Below are positions 52,499 through 59,539 of a stretch of 59,539 nucleotides of DNA, in pieces. The notes under the pieces are model-generated. The model was given only the letters and a program-made list of their open reading frames with translations. It did no database searches and was not told the DNA's origin. Each line of letters starts with the position of its first letter. The stretch's first letter is position 1. Source of the stretch: Candidatus Woesearchaeota archaeon (GTDB taxonomy: Archaea > Nanobdellota > Nanobdellia > Woesearchaeales > ARS49). The position numbers were made by a program, and so were the translations under genes. Where the stretch lies: contig WJJS01000004.1 in the NCBI GenBank assembly GCA_014729505.1, positions 1-59,539 of the forward strand, given 5' to 3'.

Positions 52499-54370
52499 TC
52501 ACCCCTTTCTCTTGTGGAGAACTTTGTGTTTTAAGGTCATCAACACCTTATTAACGATGTCCTTAGCACTTATACCAAAGTAATCGCGTAACTCCTCAGG
52601 CGTTCCAGAACGAGGCATACCAATAATGCCTTGCTTGAGAACTTGAGCTTTGCATTCTACTTCAGCTGCTACTGCATCACCAAGACCGCCATTGATATTG
52701 TGATCCTCAAAAGTACACATGAAATCAACCTGTTTAGCAATCTTTTGCAGACCGAGCCGATCAATCGGCGAAATAGAATACAGATCAACAACAATAACAG
52801 GGATCTTTTTTTTCTTCAATTCCTTTGCTGCTGAGAGACATTCATGCACTGTTACACCAGCGCCGATAAGAGCTACTTTAGCGTTCCTATCATTGACAAG
52901 TACTTTAAGACCGCCAGGCCAGAACTTCTCGTCATTAGTGTAGATGACTGGCGTCTTTCCTCTCGTTGTACGAATATATGTCATACCCGCAGTAGATCTC
53001 GTCACTGCTAACAGTTTTTCACAAGACACGGCATCACAAGGATACAAAACAGTAGTGAGGGGAAGAGCTCTAAACATTGAAATATCTTCAAGAGCCATCT
53101 GAGAAGGACCATCCTCGCCAATACTCACACCCGCGTGAGATCCACAAAAGACAATAGATCCATCGTGAAGAGTCTGCCTATCAGAATAGTACGCCATGCG
53201 AATCTGATCAAATGCTCTTGTAAGAAACGCACCAAACGTAGCAAAATAGGGAAAATAATCCTTTCGTGCAAGACCAAGAGCCATGCCCACGCAATTCTGT
53301 TCGGCGATATATCCCTGGATAAAACGTTTTGGATACTTCTTTGCAAAGCTGTTTGCTCTTGTTGAATTAGCGACATCACCGTCAATGGCGATGACGCGTT
53401 TGTTGCTTTTGCCGATTTTTAGTAACGCAGTACCATACGCATCCCTTGTCGCGACGAGATCCCCCTTTTTGTACGAAGGAGTTGCAAATTCATCAGTGTA
53501 TTTACTATTGTACGCTTTGGCTTTGATAAACGTAGGACTCCACAGTGTCTCTTTGATTTTCTTTTTGAGCCTTCGCACTTCATCGTCGCACTTATCCTTT
53601 GGGAATGGTTTACCGTGCCACCCTTCCTTATTTTCAGCAAAAGAATCTTTTCCCTTACTCGTTTTTGCAATAATGAGAGATGGTCTAGAAGATTTTTTTG
53701 CTTTAACAAAAGCGTCAAGGAGTTGAGGAATAGAATGACCGTTAATGACAAGCGCATCCCAGCCAAACGCCTCGGCTTTTTTCTTGTACGCTTTTGCATC
53801 CCAACCAAACATTGTAGGACCGGTTTGTCCAAGCCTGTTCATGTCAAGCACTGCGATTAGGTTATTGAGTTTTCGCTCAGCAGCACTATTCATCGCTTCC
53901 CAGATCTGGCCTTCAGCCATCTCACCGTCGCCAAGAAGCACATAAGTGTTACGAAGTGGTTTGCTAAACTGCTGAGCAATAGCCATACCAACACCCACAC
54001 TAAGACCCTGGCCCAAAGAACCCGTAGCGGCCTTAATCCACTTACATCTCGGCGTAGGGTGTCCTTCAAGTACAGAATCAAAACGTCGCAGAGTTAGTAA
54101 CAAATCCTTACTAATAGCACCCGCCTCTGCAAGAGCAGCATAGAGAATCGGAGCAGCATGTCCTTTAGAGAGAATAAACTCGTCAGCATTAGTCGCTTCA
54201 GGCAAGGAAGGATCCCACTGCATAACCTTGAAAAAAAGAGCGGCCATTATTTCCGCACAACTAAGACATGTTGTCGGATGACCAGAACCTGCAATGGTCG
54301 TCATCTCAATAGAATGTATTCGCAACTTGATCGCGATATTGTTGAGTGCTTGCACCACTTTTTTGTTCAT
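52499..54370 (-). CDS. tkt: Transketolase, single-chain
   Basis: The product is 623 residues, joining both halves that are often separate genes in archaea. The TPP-binding domain has ILSKGHAAPILYA, GSLGQGLSVGVGMA and GDGEMAEGQIWEAMNSAAERKLNN (GDG-N motif). The pyrimidine and C-terminal domains follow (RFIQGYIAEQNCVGMALGLA; SIGEDGPSQMALEDISMFR). It moves two-carbon units between sugar phosphates in the non-oxidative pentose route. CCTTTTTATATC on the minus strand (about 54390-54401) is centred 26 bases upstream, so the message is leaderless. Two tiny basic-protein genes follow in the operon. Confidence 0.95.
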   Translation of the reverse strand: MNKKVVQALNNIAIKLRIHSIEMTTIAGSGHPTTCLSCAEIMAALFFKVMQWDPSLPEATNADEFILSKGHAAPILYAALAEAGAISKDLLLTLRRFDSVLEGHPTPRCKWIKAATGSLGQGLSVGVGMAIAQQFSKPLRNTYVLLGDGEMAEGQIWEAMNSAAERKLNNLIAVLDMNRLGQTGPTMFGWDAKAYKKKAEAFGWDALVINGHSIPQLLDAFVKAKKSSRPSLIIAKTSKGKDSFAENKEGWHGKPFPKDKCDDEVRRLKKKIKETLWSPTFIKAKAYNSKYTDEFATPSYKKGDLVATRDAYGTALLKIGKSNKRVIAIDGDVANSTRANSFAKKYPKRFIQGYIAEQNCVGMALGLARKDYFPYFATFGAFLTRAFDQIRMAYYSDRQTLHDGSIVFCGSHAGVSIGEDGPSQMALEDISMFRALPLTTVLYPCDAVSCEKLLAVTRSTAGMTYIRTTRGKTPVIYTNDEKFWPGGLKVLVNDRNAKVALIGAGVTVHECLSAAKELKKKKIPVIVVDLYSISPIDRLGLQKIAKQVDFMCTFEDHNINGGLGDAVAAEVECKAQVLKQGIIGMPRSGTPEELRDYFGISAKDIVNKVLMTLKHKVLHKRKG

Positions 54371-54461
54371 AGCGATCTTAGAGAAGACGAGATATAAAAA
54401 GGCATGCTTTTGTCCTGCAATTGCAGACAGAGGACAAGTTTTTTAAGAACAATATTTTTCA

Positions 54462-55013
54462 ATGGAAGAAATGACAGTGCAGACATCAAAAGAACGAGTA
54501 CAAGACTTTTTGTCATGTCTAGAAGCAGAAGCAAAACACGCCATCATGTCACTGCAAGGCATTCTCTTTTTTGGCAGTTACACGAGGGAAAAGGAATTTT
54601 CAGATATTGATATTGTGCCAGTACTTTACAGTATTGCTGAAAATAATGCGCATCTGCGCGACAAGACAGAAGCTGACCGTGCAAGACTAGAATACTTTTT
54701 GTACGAAGGACAAACGACGTGGGACCTTCCAGCACTGCACATACACGGTTACTTTGGACTGCTTGCCAGTAAAGATCAAGAAGACCAATTCGAAAGACAA
54801 GTACAACGATTCTATGACTATTTCACCAGCCTCAATAGACAATCACGATCGTACCGAGAAGAAATAGGCATTGAAAAACCTCCAAGAGATTTTCGTTTTT
54901 CACCAGAGCATACTATATGGATCGATAGGACACCATTAGATAAAGAAAGAATACAGGAATTACTGAAACGCATAAATGAAGCTTATGCACAGGAAGTAGC
55001 ACGATACTACTAA
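54462..55013 (+). CDS. Nucleotidyltransferase-domain protein (MNT/KNTase-like)
   Basis: The product is 183 residues. FGSYTREKEFSDIDIVPVL (about residues 37-55) is the GS-x-SDxD signature of the Pol-beta nucleotidyltransferase superfamily, with the metal-binding Asp pair. The remainder is helical with an Arg/Glu-rich C-terminus. Small proteins of this type act in MNT/HEPN toxin-antitoxin pairs or in nucleotidylation; no HEPN partner is adjacent. A TATA-like element AAGTTTTTTAAGAAC lies about 25 bases upstream. Confidence 0.75.
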   Translation: MEEMTVQTSKERVQDFLSCLEAEAKHAIMSLQGILFFGSYTREKEFSDIDIVPVLYSIAENNAHLRDKTEADRARLEYFLYEGQTTWDLPALHIHGYFGLLASKDQEDQFERQVQRFYDYFTSLNRQSRSYREEIGIEKPPRDFRFSPEHTIWIDRTPLDKERIQELLKRINEAYAQEVARYY

Positions 55014-55040
55014 CGCTGTGCAGACACGACACTATGCCCC

Positions 55041-55241
55041 CTATCGTTTTTTCTGAAAAAACTTCAAATACACTATCGACAGAATACCGACAGTATTGAA
55101 TATAAGAATCACCATGAACCAGGGCAGTTGTTTATTGCGAGCTGCATGCCAGAGCCCAAACCCTTTCCACACCACTTGCCACACTGCAAGTGCCAGAATC
55201 GTTGGAATAAACCATACAAGAGTTACCATATCAAATTCCAT
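55041..55241 (-). CDS. DUF5652-like small membrane protein
   Basis: The product is 66 residues with two hydrophobic segments (about 5-22 and 40-58) joined by KGFGLWHAARNKQLPWF, the pattern of DUF5652 proteins. CGAGGAGG lies 8 bases before the ATG. Role unknown; possibly a phospholipase_D-nuclease N-terminal-like membrane hairpin. Confidence 0.72.
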   Translation of the reverse strand: MEFDMVTLVWFIPTILALAVWQVVWKGFGLWHAARNKQLPWFMVILIFNTVGILSIVYLKFFQKKR

Positions 55242-55304
55242 ACCATACCTCCTCGAACCAAACCGTTGTTTACAACTCCTTTGAATTACCTTGTCTCATC
55301 GTCA

Positions 55305-55718
55305 TTATTTTCCAATCACCTTGACCAGAACGCGCTTAGTTCTTTGACCATCAAACTCTGCGTAAAAAATCTGTTCCCAGGTCCCAAAATCAATCTTTCC
55401 GTCGGTAATCGGAACAGTCACCTGATGTCCCATCAATTGGCGCCACAAATGCGCAGCGCCATTATCCTCGCCAGTCTGATGGTGATGATACTCATGCTTG
55501 TACGGCGCAAGCTTTTCAAGGAGTTCCTTATAGTCCTCAATAATACCGCTTTCAGCATCATTGACGTAAATCGCAGCAGTAATGTGCATAGGGTTAACAA
55601 GACAAAGTCCGTCAGTAACACCAGACTCTTGCACGACTCTTTCAACCTCCTTTGTGATATTGACAAACTCTATCCGTTTATCTGTATGAAACTTCAAATA
55701 TGCAGTATGCGCTTTCAT
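55305..55718 (-). CDS. YjbQ-family protein (UPF0047)
   Basis: The product is 137 residues: a strand-rich domain with NPMHITAAIYVND, EYHHHQTGEDNGAAHLWRQLMGHQVTVPITDGKIDFGTWEQIFYAEFDG. These are the conserved His/Glu/Asp and GTWQ-type motifs of the YjbQ/UPF0047 family, which has reported thiamine-phosphate-synthase activity in some members. I start it at 55718 (MKAHTAYLKF) because GGAGG precedes it and the family begins here. It begins 4 bases after the kinase stop. Confidence 0.9.
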   Translation of the reverse strand: MKAHTAYLKFHTDKRIEFVNITKEVERVVQESGVTDGLCLVNPMHITAAIYVNDAESGIIEDYKELLEKLAPYKHEYHHHQTGEDNGAAHLWRQLMGHQVTVPITDGKIDFGTWEQIFYAEFDGQRTKRVLVKVIGK

Positions 55719-55722
55719 TATC

Positions 55723-57231
55723 CTAGCCTCCTGCTCTAGAGGACAAGCGCCTACTATATGAACTTTTTCTCCCAAACGGTCGAGGAATTTGGCGAACCTT
55801 TGTATAAAACTGTTGTTCATACGGTTCGAGAAGAACATAACGATCCTGCACCTGCGGAAAAGACATTTGCATCTGTTTAAGCAGAGAACCTGCAGTTTCA
55901 CGAGTCTCTGGAGGGCCAAGCATGCCATGCAGCAAACCAATCAACTGCTCAACATACAATTGTTCACCCTTTACGACCCGCTCTTTTTTAGCAGCAGGTG
56001 AGCCAGCAACCTTACCCAGCGCACTCTTCATCACATGACCAATCTTTTGACTTAACGTTTCAGGTCTCTTTAATCTACTCGTCGGTGCCTTTACACGAAC
56101 AGTACCGTGCATAGCGCGATACACCTGTTCACGTTCGAACAAAGGCGGAAGATCAGAACTTCCAACACCACGCTGCGTAATATGCGATAACCACCATTTC
56201 ACCCGATCAAACTTTGACAATTCCCTTGGCTCGCGCAATTCACTGAGCAAGCGATTACCGGTCAACATCGTATATAAAATTGCTCCGACGCTATACACGT
56301 CCGTGCGATCACAATACGAACAAGTACCTTCCTCAAAAAGCCATGGATCACCAAAACCAAGAGTAAAAGGAACTTCAGGCAAAGGCATATCCAAACGATA
56401 CAGAGAATCATTATCTGCTATTACCGTCTCAAAATGACCATTATCAATTCTCATAACAGATTCCTCGACCTCACGGCCTATTCTGGGAGGGCTTTGACGA
56501 AGCATCAATTGACCGGGATGAAGATCTCCATGAGCGTATCCATGCTTTTGCAGCGTGACCACAAATTCCAACAGATCATACGCGATATGCACCGCAATAT
56601 TAGGATGAAGGCCTTCATCAGGACGAATAAGATGATTCTCCTGAAGAAATTGCAACGGGTGAGGATACAACCGTTCCAACATCATATACGCAGGATTCCT
56701 ATCAGCAAGCAAGGGACTTGTCAGACGACCACGACCAAAAATCTGAGGAAAACTGGCAATCTTTTCATCATCAAGCTCATCGAGAATAGCAGCGGTCTGC
56801 AAAATCTTGCTATTGTCCTGCTCTGCCAAATCACGACACACCTTCACCGCTCTTGAAGGCAAAGGACGACCATTGTGCTCTGCACGACGACCGTGAAGAT
56901 AAGGAATAATCTCGTACACATACGCATTACCACCCTTACCCAATAAGTTTTCAATCATCCACACCAAACCAGATTCTTGATGAGAAAACTTGTGTCCAAG
57001 AAGCAATTCCGGATTATAACTCTCACGTTCCTGACGAGGAGTTGTCGCCGTCCACGTCACAGTGCCAGGCTCCTGCTCCTCTGGCGCAAGCGTTATCGTC
57101 TGCAACTGAGAACGAACAAAACCCTGACTTACTCTGCCCGTATCACGACGAATTCTCCTGCTAGAACGTGTCTCTGGCCTGCGCCTTCTACGAGAATTTT
57201 TGAACGGATCATTATCTTTTATTGAAGTCAT
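55723..57231 (-). CDS. Ser/Thr protein kinase with Arg-rich N-terminal extension
   Basis: The product is 502 residues. Residues 1-40 are rich in Arg (SRRRRRPETRSSRRIRR). The kinase core has GKGGNAYVY (98-106), AVKV with ATP Lys130, catalytic HGDLHPGQ (234-241, Asp236) and DNG in place of DFG (263-265), DVYSVGAILYTMLTGNRLL, and a basic helical tail. Asn of the HRDLKPEN loop is replaced by Gln241, a tolerated but unusual change. There is no membrane helix, so it is cytoplasmic. It lies between the small 57265 gene and YjbQ on one strand, downstream of the diguanylate cyclase, suggesting a signalling operon. Confidence 0.85.
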   Translation of the reverse strand: MTSIKDNDPFKNSRRRRRPETRSSRRIRRDTGRVSQGFVRSQLQTITLAPEEQEPGTVTWTATTPRQERESYNPELLLGHKFSHQESGLVWMIENLLGKGGNAYVYEIIPYLHGRRAEHNGRPLPSRAVKVCRDLAEQDNSKILQTAAILDELDDEKIASFPQIFGRGRLTSPLLADRNPAYMMLERLYPHPLQFLQENHLIRPDEGLHPNIAVHIAYDLLEFVVTLQKHGYAHGDLHPGQLMLRQSPPRIGREVEESVMRIDNGHFETVIADNDSLYRLDMPLPEVPFTLGFGDPWLFEEGTCSYCDRTDVYSVGAILYTMLTGNRLLSELREPRELSKFDRVKWWLSHITQRGVGSSDLPPLFEREQVYRAMHGTVRVKAPTSRLKRPETLSQKIGHVMKSALGKVAGSPAAKKERVVKGEQLYVEQLIGLLHGMLGPPETRETAGSLLKQMQMSFPQVQDRYVLLEPYEQQFYTKVRQIPRPFGRKSSYSRRLSSRAGG

Positions 57232-57264
57232 TTTCGTGTTGCACTCAAAAAATAAAGACGCTGT

Positions 57265-57660
57265 CTACACAGATCCGGGGATTACGCGAAGACAACGAAG
57301 GCCGGGAAGATCAGCTTGAACACGTGCGCTCACACCAAACTGAGACAGTTTTTCACAAGCAAAACCAAGAACTGTCTGCAATATGCCACTATCGTGATGT
57401 GCAAGACCTTCAATGGACAATTCCTCATCACCAACTGTTATGCGAGAGCGTTCATAAGGTACAGGAACACAGTGTCCAGACCATATAGGAGCGTCCTGCA
57501 CACCATACTTCATACTTACATCAAGCATATATCCCGAAGAAAGCTGCCGTCCTCCTACATACAAAAGTATGCCCTCTGTTGATCCTGTATCACGAAGTGC
57601 TTCACGCAAACCTTCGCGCACGCGATCATAGACTGCGCTTTGCAGATGTCCCCCCACCAT
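57265..57660 (-). CDS. Unrecognised protein, small gene between cyclase and kinase
   Basis: The product is 131 residues starting MVGGHLQSAVYDRVREGLREAL. It is helical first, then strand-rich (GILLYVGGRQL, YMLDVSMKYG, HCVPVPYERSRITVG, CLRVIPGSV). I chose 57660 because GTTTTATAAGTG on the minus strand (57681-57692) is centred about 27 bases upstream and the ATG is followed by GTGGGGGGAC, the start motif shared with island genes. The kinase gene begins 33 bases further on. Function unknown; might be a regulator or receptor for the kinase. Confidence 0.65.
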   Translation of the reverse strand: MVGGHLQSAVYDRVREGLREALRDTGSTEGILLYVGGRQLSSGYMLDVSMKYGVQDAPIWSGHCVPVPYERSRITVGDEELSIEGLAHHDSGILQTVLGFACEKLSQFGVSARVQADLPGLRCLRVIPGSV

Positions 57661-57697
57661 ACAAAAAAATGTGTGGATAACACTTATAAAACTTTGC

Positions 57698-59320
57698 CTA
57701 AGCAGCACGACGATCGCCAGCAGACACTACGCCAACACGGGCCTGAATCTGGTTACGGCCGTTTTCCTTACACAAGTACAAATACTTGTCAGCAATTTTT
57801 ATCAGCTCTTCACGAATTTTAGGAATCATAGTCGCAGAGATACGCGCAGGAAACTCCCCATTAAGTAATCGGCTGTCAACAGGGAATTCAGCAATTCCGC
57901 CACTCATCGTAATAGTAATCCTGGCACTATTATGCATGAGCTGCAAAGATGCCGCAGCTTCCCGTATACGATGGGCGACCCTTGTTGCTTCCTTAAGAGT
58001 TGTTGCAGGAAGAACAAGGATAAACTCTTCACCACCAAAACGACCAAGAACATCATACTCTCTTTTTTCACGATCCAACATGGCAACAACAGAGAAAAGA
58101 ACCTGATCGCCAACATCATGACCATACGTGTCATTGACGCTTTTGAACAGATCAATATCCATCATCAGCAAACACAAAGGAATCTTTTCACGACCAGAAA
58201 AACTCAAAGACTTATCGATCTCGTCAAGCAAAGGACCTTTTGAAAAAATGAACAATTTCTGTTTTCGAAACATGGAATCAAAAACCCCCTTTTGTACTTC
58301 CACTTCTGTAGCTTCTGTACGACCCGTCACGGCAGCCATACGTCGGGACAAACGCACAATAGACTCATTAGTCAACAATTCAGGGTGTTCAAGCAAAGCC
58401 GCACAATAATTATACACTTCACTAGGTTTAGTAAGTTTGGCAAGATCACGATCAATATCCTGAGGAGTGATCTGTCGTTTTTTCATCTTTGCAAACACTT
58501 TACCAAGAAAATGTCGGGGCTTTGTCACACTCATCATTACCGACATTGCAGAAGGCGACTTTTTTTGCCCGATAAGTTCCTCAACATACGTTTGCCACTG
58601 CAATTTGCGAGCAAGCAAGGCATTGAGCGGATCAATAATTTCTTCCTTTTCCTTACGCAAAGACAAAATAAGATGACGACTCGTCTCCAACAACTCCTCT
58701 TCAACACGAAGGGTCTGACCATGAGCAGTATAGTCAAGAATACTTTTGGAAAGAGAGGCCAAATGCTGATCCTCAGAAGCAACAAGACTGCGCTGATCAA
58801 TAAGAATTTGCCGCAATGTATCAACAAGACCCTCAATATTTTCCAAAGTCGAACGTTCCTTACTCAACTTCGACATTGCTTCATCAAATTCAAGAACACG
58901 CAATTGAATTTTAGCCAGTGTTGACTGACTAATGCGACCAACCGCTTCTGCTGTTGAACGAAGCTCTTCAATCTCTTTTTCAAAAATCGCTTGTTCTTGA
59001 GCAATAGCACTCTCATCAGCACGCAAACGATCTTTAAGCTGCTGATCAGCAGCATCTTCATAATCAAGAATAGCCTGAAACGCAGGAATAACCTGCGCAC
59101 GAACATCTGAGGCAAGACGACGAATCTGGGGCAAAGACACTCCCCCCTTCTTATCGCGATACTCTCGAACCATGGAAGTGACCAAATGCACTTTCACCTG
59201 ATTTTCAGTTACCGCCTGGATGCGTTGTTCAAAACTCGTAATCGCAGCAAGCTCCTGTTTGCCAAACAAACGAGTCTTCTCAATAAGATTATCAATAAAT
59301 TCACGCACCTTTTTATCCAT
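57698..59320 (-). CDS. Diguanylate cyclase (GGDEF domain) with long helical sensor region
   Basis: The product is 540 residues. About 350 N-terminal residues are coiled-coil-like helices (LEELIGQK; ELRSTAEAVGRIS). The GGDEF domain has LMMDIDLFKSVNDTYGHDVGDQVL, then REYDVLGRFGGEEF: catalytic GGEEF (about 428-432) and an intact RxxD inhibitory site five residues before it. DKYLYLCKENGRNQI closes the domain. It should make c-di-GMP from GTP. No signal peptide or membrane helix, so cytoplasmic. The start at 59320 follows GGTGA. GGDEF proteins are rare in archaea. Confidence 0.88.
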   Translation of the reverse strand: MDKKVREFIDNLIEKTRLFGKQELAAITSFEQRIQAVTENQVKVHLVTSMVREYRDKKGGVSLPQIRRLASDVRAQVIPAFQAILDYEDAADQQLKDRLRADESAIAQEQAIFEKEIEELRSTAEAVGRISQSTLAKIQLRVLEFDEAMSKLSKERSTLENIEGLVDTLRQILIDQRSLVASEDQHLASLSKSILDYTAHGQTLRVEEELLETSRHLILSLRKEKEEIIDPLNALLARKLQWQTYVEELIGQKKSPSAMSVMMSVTKPRHFLGKVFAKMKKRQITPQDIDRDLAKLTKPSEVYNYCAALLEHPELLTNESIVRLSRRMAAVTGRTEATEVEVQKGVFDSMFRKQKLFIFSKGPLLDEIDKSLSFSGREKIPLCLLMMDIDLFKSVNDTYGHDVGDQVLFSVVAMLDREKREYDVLGRFGGEEFILVLPATTLKEATRVAHRIREAAASLQLMHNSARITITMSGGIAEFPVDSRLLNGEFPARISATMIPKIREELIKIADKYLYLCKENGRNQIQARVGVVSAGDRRAA

Positions 59321-59411
59321 GAAGTCACCAAGGCAGAATGAACTATATATGTTTTGCGTCCCATAAAATATATATACCGCAATAGGTTTCACTAGATAAA
59401 GAAAAGAGGCC

Positions 59412-59539
59412 ATGTCACTATTTCGCGCATATGATGTTCGCGGCATATATCCAAGCGAACTGAACGAGGAGAATGCTCGGCGCATTGGATACGCATACGC
59501 TAAATACCTTCGCGCAAAAAAAATCATTCTAGGAAGAGA
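59412..59539 (+). CDS. Phosphoglucomutase/phosphomannomutase (N-terminal fragment, runs off window)
   Basis: The visible 42 residues, MSLFRAYDVRGIYPSELNEE and following, carry the FRAYDVRGIYP N-terminus of alpha-D-phosphohexomutases, which interconvert hexose-1- and 6-phosphates. It is divergent from the cyclase gene; TATA-like AAATATATAT lies in the 91-base gap. The rest lies beyond the window. Confidence 0.85.
   Translation, partial: MSLFRAYDVRGIYPSELNEENARRIGYAYAKYLRAKKIILGR

Overview
The window is archaeal. It carries transcription factor B, the archaeal/eukaryotic ribosomal proteins eS19, eL39 and eL31, a family-B DNA polymerase with intact proofreading motifs, and an Mtr4/Ski2-like helicase. 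Many genes have a TATA box centred about 25-30 bases before the ATG and no leader. A smaller set has a short leader with a GGAGGTGA-type Shine-Dalgarno site. Small proteins, a bacterial-type threonyl-tRNA synthetase, an HPF-like protein and a COG2112-type kinase suggest a DPANN-like (for example Woesearchaeota-like) archaeon. The domain-level call is firm; the lineage is inference.

Layout. 1-2.6 kb holds surface and lipoprotein genes and an SDR enzyme. 2.6-3.8 kb is the minus-strand eS19-eL39-eL31 operon. 3.9-17.8 kb is mostly housekeeping: thrS, RNase HI, an HPF-like protein, a tRNA methylthiotransferase, polB, ileS and two short zinc-ribbon genes, with unknown proteins between them. 17.8-32.4 kb holds small membrane proteins, a PrmC-kinase fusion, two ABC-2 export systems, a dihydrolipoamide-dehydrogenase-like flavoprotein, the helicase, a short glucan phosphorylase and HEAT and zinc proteins. 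32.4-36.1 kb is a large secreted subtilase.

36.2-49.8 kb is an accessory island and the most unusual part of the window. It contains a broken membrane-anchored Ser/Thr kinase, three unrecognised proteins, a multi-HTH regulator overlapping a GHKL-fold ATPase gene, and a minus-strand operon encoding a tandem-repeat putative DNA-binding protein, a 1148-residue SNF2-like helicase fused to a methyltransferase-like domain, and a small unknown protein. The combination resembles defence or restriction-modification loci, but I cannot match it to a named system.

49.8-59.5 kb holds the TFB gene, tRNA-Ser(GGA) in a bed of tRNA-fragment repeats, a transketolase operon with two tiny basic proteins, a nucleotidyltransferase, and a likely signalling operon. 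That operon encodes a GGDEF diguanylate cyclase, a small unknown protein, a Ser/Thr kinase and a YjbQ-family protein. The window ends inside a phosphohexomutase gene. No rRNA, CRISPR array, transposase or integrase was seen.
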